Source: Campylobacter showae CSUNSWCD (GTDB lineage Bacteria > Campylobacterota > Campylobacteria > Campylobacterales > Campylobacteraceae). From it: a stretch of DNA of 64,000 bases. The notes beneath the pieces were generated by a model. It was not told where the DNA came from and searched no databases. It worked only from the letters and a program-made list of their open reading frames with translations. This document shows positions 1 through 7,480 of this stretch, piece after piece (positions within the stretch are counted from its first letter, which is position 1; every line of letters begins with the position of its first letter). The translations under genes were made by a program, and so were the position numbers. The stretch spans positions 1 to 64,000 of the forward strand of contig NZ_AMZQ01000008.1 of the NCBI RefSeq assembly GCF_000313615.1, in the 5' to 3' direction.

Positions 1-87
1 TATGACGTAAAGCAGATAAAAAAGGAAATTTCAGAACTTTTATCTATCATAGACGAGTTAAATTTACGCCTTGATATTTTTAAGTGA
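1..87 (+). CDS. C-terminal end of an unidentified protein (partial)
   Basis: Frame 1 is open from the left edge and stops at TGA 85-87, giving 28 residues that end in LRLDIFK. The fragment is charged and probably helical. It is too short to identify and its start lies outside the window. It converges on bamA, which ends at 255 on the other strand. That an open frame at the edge is a real gene end rather than chance is inference. Confidence 0.45.
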   Translation, partial: YDVKQIKKEISELLSIIDELNLRLDIFK

Positions 88-211
88 TGGCAAATTTGAC
101 GGTTTAGATGATTGGGGATTTTGTAGATAAATTTAAATTGCAACGTAAATAAGGCAAAATTTAGTGCAAATTTGCCTCGAGATAAAAGCAGTATTTGTGG
201 GATAGAAAGTT

Positions 212-246
212 AAAAACGGCGTCCAGCCAAACGAAACGCCGTTTTA
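212..246 (-). terminator. Intrinsic terminator after bamA
   Basis: The 10-bp arms at 213-222 and 236-245 are perfect complements (AAAACGGCGT / ACGCCGTTTT) around a 13-nt loop. On the minus strand the hairpin lies just after the bamA stop and is followed by a short T run. The A/T-ended arms mean it could also stop plus-strand transcription of the gene entering from the left. Confidence 0.8.
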
Positions 247-254
247 TTGTAATA

Positions 255-2525
255 TTAGAAACGTTGTCCGATAGTAAATTCAAACGTACTCGTATCGTCG
301 CCGTCTTGCTTTTTGAGTGGTTTAGCAAAAATTAGCTGTAGCGGCCCCATAGGCGTTACCCACTCGATACCTGCGCCCGCGCTATATCTGCTGATACGTC
401 CGTCGACATAATCCACGATGCCAGGCGCAGTTACGTTTGCGATCCTGCCGCGAATGACGCCGTAGTCAACAAACAGCACTCCGCGCATCTTTACGCGCTC
501 TATTAGCGGGAAGCTAAGTTCTGCCGAGCTGTTAAACGACGTATCGCCGCCCGTCTCGTACCAGCTACCACTGGCGACTTTGACTTTAGGCGAGACGGTT
601 CTGCTCTCAAATCCGCGCAGATTTCTGATACCGCCTAGATATAGTCTCTCGTTAATAGGCACCCAGCCGCGATCCCAAATTTTGCCGAAGCTTGATTTGA
701 ATCTAAAAATAAGGTCGTAATCCACCCACTCTCTGATACCTTGATACCAGTTAAAATTCGTTCTGCTCTTTAAAAATTTCTCATCGCCGCCCACACCTGC
801 AAACTCTAGGCTAGTGCTTGCGATGATGCCCGTGCGAGGCAGGTAATAATCATCCGTGCTATTATATGTAATAGACGGTATGAGCGAGCTTTTTAAGCTC
901 TTGCCGTCTTTGTACCCGACGGTTTTTAGCACGTCGCTAAGCCCGCTGATACGGCTTTGCTCTATGATGTAACCCAAAGACGCGCTTAGATTTCTAGTTA
1001 GTTTTCTACCTACGACGACGTTTAGACCGTATGATTTCTCGTCGTAGTTGTTCCAACTATAGTCGTTGGCATATAGCGTGCCGCCCAGGCTATATTCGCT
1101 ATCAAAAAGTCGTGGATTTGTTAAACCTATCTGGCCAGATAGCTCATTATCGCTTCTATCCACGCTTATGACACCCTTCATACCGCTACCAAATACATTC
1201 GTATCCGACACGCTCGCGTTAAGTAGCAAGCCATCCGAGCTACCGTAGCCGATACCGCCGCTAATAGAGCCGGTGGAGGCCTCTTTTACTTTTACGAGCA
1301 AGTCGACCTGATTTGCTCCGACGCGCTGCTCTTCGATCTCGACCTCGTCAAAATAGCTTGTTCGCCTTAGCGCGTCTTTGCTGTCTTGCAGGTCTGTTCT
1401 ACTATATAAATTTCCCTCAGTGAGGTATAACTCGCGCCTAACGACTCTATCCACGGTTCTATCGTTGCCAGAAATTTGCACGTTTCTTATGTATACTTTT
1501 TCGTCAGGCACAACCTCGTAGACGATACTTACAGTCTTGTCTTCTACGTTTTTCTCGGTTTTTGGATTTATCCTTACAAACGCATAACCCTTATCCGCTA
1601 TCATATCGTCGAGCTTTTTCATATCTTGTCTTAGGCGAGCGGAGTTCATCACGTCGCCGCTTTCTAGTCTAAAGCCTTTCAAAATTTTCTCTTTATCAAG
1701 CTCTAAAAACTCAGGCGCTTCGATATCTACGCTAGATACCCTATACTGCTCGCCCTCTGTCACGTAGTAGGTCAGATCTGCCGTGTAGTTGTCCATGTAG
1801 GCGTTTAGATACGGATTTGAAACCGTCGCGTCTAGGTAGCCTTTTTGATAATATTTATCTTGGATTCTCGCAGGATCGTTTGGTAGCTCGAAAAGCTTAA
1901 CCTTGCCGTCGTTTCTGCCCCACATCCAGCCCATAAATTCACGCTCTTTGTTCGCTACCACAGGCTCTACGTCATCATAATCAAAAAGCTTCGCGCCGAC
2001 TAAATTTACGTTTTCTATTATGATATTTTCGCCGCGGTTTATGTTCATCGTGACAAAAAGACTGCTTTCATTGCCCGCCACCGGCTCTTTTGTTACATCT
2101 ACGACCGTGTCGAAGTATCCTTTAGACTCGTAATACTGCCTGATGCGCTCTTTCGCGCGCTCGATGGCTAACTCGTCGTACATATTGCCTTGTTTGATGT
2201 TGATTAGTCCGTCGATGGCGGTTTTATCGTTAGTCACTACGCCTTTAATGTCGATACGAGCGATACTAGGTTTTTCTTTTACCGTTACGGTCACGTCGCC
2301 ACCCTCGTTTTCGATGTAGATATCGTCGAAATAGCCCTGTCTAAACAGTTTCGCAATCGCCCTATCCGTGCTATCGCCGTTTAGCTCGTCGCCGACTTTT
2401 AATCCCATGATCTCCTTTGCCGTTTCTGGAGACAAATGCACGAGACCCTTAAAATTTATGGAAGTTATCTGCTGGGCATTTGCCAAAACTGCGCCCAAAA
2501 GTAGTAGAAAAACGCTTTTTTTCAT
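255..2525 (-). CDS. bamA: Outer membrane protein assembly factor BamA
   Basis: BamA is the central outer-membrane component of the BAM complex, which folds beta-barrel proteins into the outer membrane. The protein has 756 residues. A signal peptide (MKKSVFLLLLGAVLANA) is followed by a series of POTRA-like domains over roughly the first half, and then a 16-strand-type barrel domain. The conserved barrel-lid motif LRGFE is near residue 636. The protein ends in GQRF with a terminal phenylalanine, as expected of a barrel beta-signal. Length is normal for the family. It is divergent from tyrA across an 80-bp gap, the same arrangement as in C. jejuni, and an intrinsic terminator follows it. Confidence 0.95.
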   Translation of the reverse strand: MKKSVFLLLLGAVLANAQQITSINFKGLVHLSPETAKEIMGLKVGDELNGDSTDRAIAKLFRQGYFDDIYIENEGGDVTVTVKEKPSIARIDIKGVVTNDKTAIDGLINIKQGNMYDELAIERAKERIRQYYESKGYFDTVVDVTKEPVAGNESSLFVTMNINRGENIIIENVNLVGAKLFDYDDVEPVVANKEREFMGWMWGRNDGKVKLFELPNDPARIQDKYYQKGYLDATVSNPYLNAYMDNYTADLTYYVTEGEQYRVSSVDIEAPEFLELDKEKILKGFRLESGDVMNSARLRQDMKKLDDMIADKGYAFVRINPKTEKNVEDKTVSIVYEVVPDEKVYIRNVQISGNDRTVDRVVRRELYLTEGNLYSRTDLQDSKDALRRTSYFDEVEIEEQRVGANQVDLLVKVKEASTGSISGGIGYGSSDGLLLNASVSDTNVFGSGMKGVISVDRSDNELSGQIGLTNPRLFDSEYSLGGTLYANDYSWNNYDEKSYGLNVVVGRKLTRNLSASLGYIIEQSRISGLSDVLKTVGYKDGKSLKSSLIPSITYNSTDDYYLPRTGIIASTSLEFAGVGGDEKFLKSRTNFNWYQGIREWVDYDLIFRFKSSFGKIWDRGWVPINERLYLGGIRNLRGFESRTVSPKVKVASGSWYETGGDTSFNSSAELSFPLIERVKMRGVLFVDYGVIRGRIANVTAPGIVDYVDGRISRYSAGAGIEWVTPMGPLQLIFAKPLKKQDGDDTSTFEFTIGQRF

Positions 2526-2555
2526 TGATTTAACCTAAAAGTGATGATAAGGCTG

Positions 2556-2561
2556 TATAAT
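2556..2561 (+). promoter_or_regulatory. Probable -10 box of tyrA promoter
   Basis: TATAAT sits in the 80-bp gap between divergent bamA and tyrA, 45 bp before the tyrA ATG. It is preceded by TG (GGCTG-TATAAT), resembling the extended -10 of Campylobacter vegetative promoters. No -35 match is obvious, which is usual for this genus. Confidence 0.6.
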
Positions 2562-2605
2562 AGCACATTTTATTTTTAAACAATATAAATTTAAAAGGCG
2601 AATTT

Positions 2606-3436
2606 ATGAAAATCGGTATCGTAGGCCTAGGACTCATCGGCGGCTCGCTAGGTCTTAGCCTAAAAAACGAGAAACTAATCAGCTGCATTAGCGGCATGGA
2701 TCTAAGCAAAGAGCACGAAAAGCAAGCCATTGAGCTCGGTCTCGTGCATGAAATTTTAACCCTTGAGCAGATGAAGCAAAAGTGCGATATGATATTTCTA
2801 GCCATCCCCGTAGAAGCCATCATAAAAATCGTCAAAGAATTTGAAGGCATCGGCAAAAACACGACTATCGTCGATCTTGGTAGCACCAAGCAAAAAATAA
2901 TCGAAGCCGTGCCGGAGAGCATCAGGCAAAATTTCATCCCCGCTCACCCGATGGCCGGCACCGAGTACTCCGGCCCGACTGCCGCGTTTTCTGGGCTTTT
3001 TAAAGACGCCGTCGTGGCCATCTGCGACTTTAAAGAAAGCGGCGAGATGCACGTCAAGCGCTCGGTCGAGCTGTTTTCGCACCTAGGTATGAAGATTATT
3101 TTCATGAGCGCAGCAGAGCACGATCATCACGCCAGCGTCATCTCTCACCTACCTCACGCGATCAGCTTTTCGCTAGCTAGCAGCGTGCTAAAAAAGGAAA
3201 ACAAAAAAAATATCATCGCGCTAAGCGGCACTGGATTTAACGGTATGATCAGGATCGCCAAAAGCTCGCCCGTGATGTGGACGGATATCTTTAAGCAAAA
3301 CAAACACAATTTGATAAATTCGATAGACCTTTTCAAAAAAGAGCTTGACGAATGCGAAAATTTAATCAAAAACGAGAAGTGGGACGAGCTGCGAGAATGG
3401 ATGGGCGAAGCTAGAAAGATACGCGAAATTTTATAA
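2606..3436 (+). CDS. tyrA: Prephenate dehydrogenase
   Basis: This enzyme oxidatively decarboxylates prephenate to 4-hydroxyphenylpyruvate with NAD(P), on the route to tyrosine. The N-terminus carries the Rossmann glycine motif GLGLIGGS (residues 7-14). The motif HPMAGTEYSG follows, characteristic of the TyrA family, then an all-helical C-terminal domain. At 276 residues it is a monofunctional TyrA without a fused chorismate mutase or ACT domain. It is followed by the M23 peptidase gene after 73 bp, as in C. jejuni. Confidence 0.92.
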   Translation: MKIGIVGLGLIGGSLGLSLKNEKLISCISGMDLSKEHEKQAIELGLVHEILTLEQMKQKCDMIFLAIPVEAIIKIVKEFEGIGKNTTIVDLGSTKQKIIEAVPESIRQNFIPAHPMAGTEYSGPTAAFSGLFKDAVVAICDFKESGEMHVKRSVELFSHLGMKIIFMSAAEHDHHASVISHLPHAISFSLASSVLKKENKKNIIALSGTGFNGMIRIAKSSPVMWTDIFKQNKHNLINSIDLFKKELDECENLIKNEKWDELREWMGEARKIREIL

Positions 3437-3509
3437 ATTCGGAGGCAAATTTACCTTAAATTTATTGCTTTTTAGTAAAATCGGTCTCTTTAAGATTTAG
3501 GAGATTTTT

Positions 3510-4877
3510 ATGAGAAGACGCGGCAATCCAAATTTGATATTTTTCGGCGTTATTATTCTGCTTTTAGTTGCGGCGATAGTTTTTTTATTTACATCAAAAA
3601 CATTTGAGCGCGAAGCCCCAAACATCGCCATCTCAGATCAAATTTACTGGAACTTAACCTCGCCTCTACCGATCAAAATCACCGACGAAGGCGGCGTGAA
3701 ATCAGTTAAAATTTCACTCGTAGATGAAAAAGGCAGCGTAAATTTGCTAACTCAAAAATTTGAAGCGCCGTCTGAAATCGTCGATTTAAATTTAACCTTT
3801 CCTAAAACGGGATTTGGCGCACAAAAAGATATCTATAACATCGTAATCGAGGCCACCGATACTAGCAAATGGGGATTTTTCCTTGGCAACACGCAAAAAA
3901 AAGAAGTTAAAATCACCGTCGATAACAAAAAACCCGACGTAAACATCCTCAACCACTCATACGCCATCACAAAAGGCGGTAGCGCGACGGTCGTGTTTAA
4001 GGCGACTGACGAGATGCTAAAAGAGGTCTATATCGAGACGAACTATGGCAAGAAATTTATCCCGAGCAAATTCGTAAAAGAGGGCTACTACGCTTCTTTA
4101 GTAGCCTGGCCGGCGCAGCAAGGCTCGTTTAGCGCCGACGTCGTGGCGCTTGATGCGGCGGGAAATATAACCAAAAGCAAGATAAGATTTTTCTACCAAG
4201 ATAAAAAATACCGCATCTCAAAGATAAAACTAGACGGCCAAAGTAGATTTTTAAACGAAAAAATCCCCGAGCTAGCGCAGCAATACGCTAAAAACTACGA
4301 CGCTATGAGCAATCTGGAAAAAATGAAATTCGTAAATGAAAATCTCCGCGAGGCAAATGAGAAAATAATCTCGCAAATCGCCGCAAAAGTCGAAATAGAC
4401 GCGGCGGAAAACTTTAGCGTAAATAAATTTTACCCGCTAAAAAACGGCAAAGCGGTAGCGAGCTTCGGCGACCACAGATATTATACCTTTGAGGATAAAG
4501 ACGTCAGCGAAAGCTGGCACATGGGCATCGACCTAGCCTCGACGCAAAAAGCCGACATCGTCGCCAACAACGACGGCACGGTCGAATTTGCCGCGGATAA
4601 CGGTATCTATGGGCGCAATATCCTGATAAATCACGGATTCGGGCTATTTTCGCTCTACGGACACTGCAGCTCGCTAAACGTCAAAGCCGGCGACTCGGTC
4701 AAGGCGGGCGACGTCATCGCAAACACTGGCGTTACGGGTCTAGCGATGGGCGATCACTTGCACTTTGGCATGCTAGTACAAGGCATAGAAGTGCGCCCGG
4801 AGGAGTGGATGGATAACGGCTGGATGAAGGATAACGTCACGGACGTTTTGAGCGCAGCTAAAAAAATGGTCGAATAA
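3510..4877 (+). CDS. Membrane-anchored M23 family peptidoglycan metallopeptidase
   Basis: The 455-residue protein begins with a single hydrophobic anchor (about residues 9-29) and then a periplasmic region rich in beta structure. The C-terminal LytM/M23 domain has all expected zinc and catalytic residues: H337 and D341 in HMGID, H385 in YGHC, and H416/H418 in HLH. Family members cleave peptide cross-links in peptidoglycan. In Campylobacter and Helicobacter such enzymes help set helical cell shape, so a shape role is plausible but inferred. It lies between tyrA and lpxC, with a weak possible -10 (TAAAAT, 3476-3481) and a GGAG site before the ATG. Confidence 0.88.
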   Translation: MRRRGNPNLIFFGVIILLLVAAIVFLFTSKTFEREAPNIAISDQIYWNLTSPLPIKITDEGGVKSVKISLVDEKGSVNLLTQKFEAPSEIVDLNLTFPKTGFGAQKDIYNIVIEATDTSKWGFFLGNTQKKEVKITVDNKKPDVNILNHSYAITKGGSATVVFKATDEMLKEVYIETNYGKKFIPSKFVKEGYYASLVAWPAQQGSFSADVVALDAAGNITKSKIRFFYQDKKYRISKIKLDGQSRFLNEKIPELAQQYAKNYDAMSNLEKMKFVNENLREANEKIISQIAAKVEIDAAENFSVNKFYPLKNGKAVASFGDHRYYTFEDKDVSESWHMGIDLASTQKADIVANNDGTVEFAADNGIYGRNILINHGFGLFSLYGHCSSLNVKAGDSVKAGDVIANTGVTGLAMGDHLHFGMLVQGIEVRPEEWMDNGWMKDNVTDVLSAAKKMVE

Positions 4878-4904
4878 ATTTGCCGTTTTGTTGTAAATTT
4901 GTTG

Positions 4905-4910
4905 TATAAT
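4905..4910 (+). promoter_or_regulatory. -10 box of lpxC promoter
   Basis: TATAAT is located 36 bp upstream of the proposed TTG start of lpxC. It lies inside the longest possible reading frame of that gene (open from TTG 4899), so a transcript from this promoter would exclude the upstream start. This supports the shorter LpxC. Confidence 0.6.
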
Positions 4911-4940
4911 GGCAAGAATAAAAAAAATAAGGGCGAAAAT

Positions 4941-5825
4941 TTGAAACAAACAACTATAAGATCAACCGTAGAAGGCGTTGGTATCGGGCTTCACAAGGGC
5001 GAACCGATAAAAATCACGCTTGAACCGCTCGGGGCAAATTCGGGAATAATATTTTACAGAAAAGACCTCGGAGTGAGCTTTAAGGCGGAGCCGAAAAACG
5101 TAATAAACACCCAAATGGCTACCGTTATCGGCGGCAAAGAGGGCTACATCTCAACGATCGAGCACCTCCTTAGCGCGATAAACGGCTGCGGCATCGACAA
5201 TATCCGCATAGTCCTAGATGCCAACGAAGTGCCGGTAATGGACGGCTCGGCGATAAGCTACTGCATGATGCTGGATGAAGCCGGCACGGCTGAGCTAGAA
5301 GCAGATAAAAAAGTAATCGTAATCAAGCGCCCGGTAGAAGTAAACAAAAACGGAAAATTCGCCAGAGTAACGCCGTCAAATAACCCGAAATTCGACTTTA
5401 CTATCAAATTTGCCCACCCGATAATCGGCGAGCAAAACTACGTGTTTGAGTTTAGCAAACAGGCATACATCGAGGAGATCGCGCGCGCTAGGACGTTTGG
5501 ATTTTTAAAAGACGTGCAGATGCTAAGAGCGCAAAATTTAGCCCTCGGCGGTAGCCTAGATAACGCCGTGGTTATCGACGATAATAAAATTTTAAATCCT
5601 GAAGGTCTACGCTTTGAAAACGAATTCGTTCGCCATAAAATTTTAGACGCAATCGGCGATCTAAGCTTGATGGGCGCGCCATTGATGGCTGATTATACAA
5701 GCTTTGCGGGCAGTCACGAGCTAAATCACGAACTAACCCTAGCTATCCTAAGCGACGATAAAAACTACGAGATTATCACGCTAAAAGGCGATTTCGCGCG
5801 CGAGTATCAAAAGGTATTTGCATAA
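4941..5825 (+). CDS. lpxC: UDP-3-O-acyl-N-acetylglucosamine deacetylase
   Basis: LpxC is the zinc deacetylase that commits precursors to lipid A synthesis. I chose TTG 4941, giving LKQTTIRSTVEGVG... and 294 residues, the usual Campylobacter size. The frame extends to TTG 4899, but those 14 residues are low-complexity (NKKNKGEN), carry the promoter -10 box and match no family sequence. Seen motifs include EHLLSA (first zinc histidine) and HKILDAIGD (the H/D zinc pair), plus a C-terminal HELNHEL segment. The stop codon shares four bases (ATAA) with the likely start of tsaB. Confidence 0.93.
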   Translation: MKQTTIRSTVEGVGIGLHKGEPIKITLEPLGANSGIIFYRKDLGVSFKAEPKNVINTQMATVIGGKEGYISTIEHLLSAINGCGIDNIRIVLDANEVPVMDGSAISYCMMLDEAGTAELEADKKVIVIKRPVEVNKNGKFARVTPSNNPKFDFTIKFAHPIIGEQNYVFEFSKQAYIEEIARARTFGFLKDVQMLRAQNLALGGSLDNAVVIDDNKILNPEGLRFENEFVRHKILDAIGDLSLMGAPLMADYTSFAGSHELNHELTLAILSDDKNYEIITLKGDFAREYQKVFA

Positions 5826-6277
5826 AAAATATCCAAATTTTAGTTATCGCTCTTAGCTCGCCGCTAATCGTCGGTATTTATGACGAAAACGGCGAGCTTT
5901 TAGAGCAAATTTCTAGCGAAGAAAAATCCGACGTCTCCCTCGTAAAAATAATGGACGAGGTTTTAAACGACGGCAAATTTAACCTAAAAAAAATCATCTA
6001 CGCAAACGGCCCTGGTAGCTTTATGGGCGTAAAAGTCGCTTACGTTGTTTTAAAGACGATTAGTATAGTAAAAGAGTGCGAATTTTACGCAGTTAGCGGC
6101 TTTGAGCTTAACGGCGGCGCGCCGATACGGGCGAATAAAAATTTAAGTTTCGTAGATACGCCCGATGGCGTCAAACTGCAAAAAGCAGAGGCCGGCGAAT
6201 TTAGCTTGCCGCAAAATTTAGCCGTTTTAAATCTAAATTTAGATACCCTACCAAATTACGTTATTCAAGCCGTTTAG
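5822..6277 (+). CDS. tsaB: TsaB-family protein with a non-canonical start codon
   Basis: TsaB is the non-catalytic partner of TsaD in making the t6A37 modification of ANN-decoding tRNAs. The frame translates as a recognisable TsaB N-terminus (QILVIALSSPLIVGIYDE) followed by the NGPGSFMGVKVAYV segment, typical of the actin-like fold. No ATG, GTG or TTG occurs in frame between the upstream stop (5759-5761) and 5951, and starting at 5951 would remove the first beta strands. ATA 5822 is the best candidate: AAGG (5811-5814) lies 7 nt upstream and the codon overlaps the lpxC stop as ATAA, mimicking the usual ATGA coupling. ATT 5816 is an alternative. The product would have 151 residues, much shorter than E. 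coli TsaB. The same slot between lpxC and thrB holds a TsaB-like gene in C. jejuni. Confidence 0.75.
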   Translation: MKNIQILVIALSSPLIVGIYDENGELLEQISSEEKSDVSLVKIMDEVLNDGKFNLKKIIYANGPGSFMGVKVAYVVLKTISIVKECEFYAVSGFELNGGAPIRANKNLSFVDTPDGVKLQKAEAGEFSLPQNLAVLNLNLDTLPNYVIQAV

Positions 6278-6285
6278 GAGATTTC

Positions 6286-7170
6286 TTGCAAATTTTAGTT
6301 CCAGCCACAAGCGCAAACATAGGTCCCGGCTTTGACGCCTTGGGTCTTGCCTTAGAGTTGCACAATACAGTCGAGATAACGAGGGCAAATTTCGCCTCAG
6401 TGAGCATTTTAGGCGAAGGTAAAGACAACGCGCTTCTTAAGAAAAACAACATTTTTTTATCTATTTTCAATGAAATTTACGTCAAACTAACGGGCAAAAA
6501 AGATACTTTTCGCATGATTTTTACCAATCAAATTCCCTTCTCTCGCGGCCTTGGTAGCTCCTCTGCGGTTATCACTTCAGCCATCGCGGCAGCTTACGCG
6601 GCGGCAGGTTTTAAGGCGGATAAAAGCGTTATTTTAAACCAAGCTCTAGTTTACGAAAACCACCCGGACAACATAGCTCCTGCGACGCTTGGTGGTTTTG
6701 TGAGCTCGGTCGTTGAAAACGGCAAGGTAAAATCTCTAAAAAAACCTTTAAGCGCCGATATAAAAGCCGTCGTCGTGATACCAAATAAGCCAATGAGCAC
6801 GAAGGAATCGCGCGCCAAGCTACCTAAAAATTTCACGATGAGCGAGTGCGTTAGCAACCTCTCTCACGCCGCATTTCTCACGGCTTGTTTTTTTAGCGAA
6901 AGTTATGAGCTTTTAAGGACGGCGGCAAAAGACGTCATGCACGAACAAATCCGCATGCAAAACCTGCCAGAGCTCTTTGAAGTGCGCAAGATAGCCTACG
7001 AAAACGGCGCTCTTTTAAGCACGCTTTCAGGCAGCGGATCTAGCTTTTTAAACATCGTTTACGCGGACGATGCAGCAAATTTAAAACAAAAACTGCAAGA
7101 TAAATTTAAAAGCTTTCGGGTTGAAATTTTTGATTTCGACAACGACGGGATAAAAATCCTACAAAGCTAA
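6286..7170 (+). CDS. thrB: Homoserine kinase
   Basis: ThrB phosphorylates homoserine with ATP in threonine synthesis. The 294-residue protein is a GHMP kinase. It begins with the family N-terminus (LVPATSANIGPGFDALGLAL), has the ATP-binding loop PFSRGLGSSSA, and the C-terminal motif LSGSGSS. The start is TTG 6286, preceded by TAGGAG whose TAG is the tsaB stop, so the two genes are tightly coupled. Length is standard. Confidence 0.93.
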   Translation: MQILVPATSANIGPGFDALGLALELHNTVEITRANFASVSILGEGKDNALLKKNNIFLSIFNEIYVKLTGKKDTFRMIFTNQIPFSRGLGSSSAVITSAIAAAYAAAGFKADKSVILNQALVYENHPDNIAPATLGGFVSSVVENGKVKSLKKPLSADIKAVVVIPNKPMSTKESRAKLPKNFTMSECVSNLSHAAFLTACFFSESYELLRTAAKDVMHEQIRMQNLPELFEVRKIAYENGALLSTLSGSGSSFLNIVYADDAANLKQKLQDKFKSFRVEIFDFDNDGIKILQS

Positions 7171-7195
7171 AAAAAAGCTAAAAGAAGTTATAATA

Positions 7196-7480
7196 ATGGC
7201 TCAAAAATTTATCCCTATCAGGACGTGCGTGGTCTGCAAAAAGCGCTTTGAGCAGCAAATTTTGCGTAGATACAGACTGATAAATTCCTCGCTATTTTTC
7301 GGAAACGGAAACGGACGCAGCTTTTATCTTTGCGAGGAATGTCTAAAAAAAGACGAGAAAATTTTAAGAAAATCGCTCGGAAGAGTCGCAGGCAACTTTA
7401 TCGCGACGCTACAAAACGAGCAAAATTTAAAGGAGATACTCTTAAATGGGGACTGTTCGAATTTCAGAGATAGCAAATGA
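7196..7480 (+). CDS. ylxR: YlxR-family RNA-binding protein (DUF448)
   Basis: This small basic protein (94 residues) carries the YlxR signature [10 protein letters not shown] near the N-terminus. A second Cys pair (CEEC) follows, and then a helical tail. YlxR proteins are nucleoid- or RNA-associated and are almost always encoded just upstream of infB, as here. Its last 35 bp overlap the start of infB in another frame. The overlap is credible because AAGGAG for infB (7430-7435) lies inside ylxR. Confidence 0.85.
   Translation: MAQKFIPIRTCVVCKKRFEQQILRRYRLINSSLFFGNGNGRSFYLCEECLKKDEKILRKSLGRVAGNFIATLQNEQNLKEILLNGDCSNFRDSK

Noticed and set aside
4899-4940. Upstream TTG start of lpxC
   Set aside because: The added residues are not conserved and the DNA carries the likely -10 box; TTG 4941 gives the usual LpxC N-terminus.
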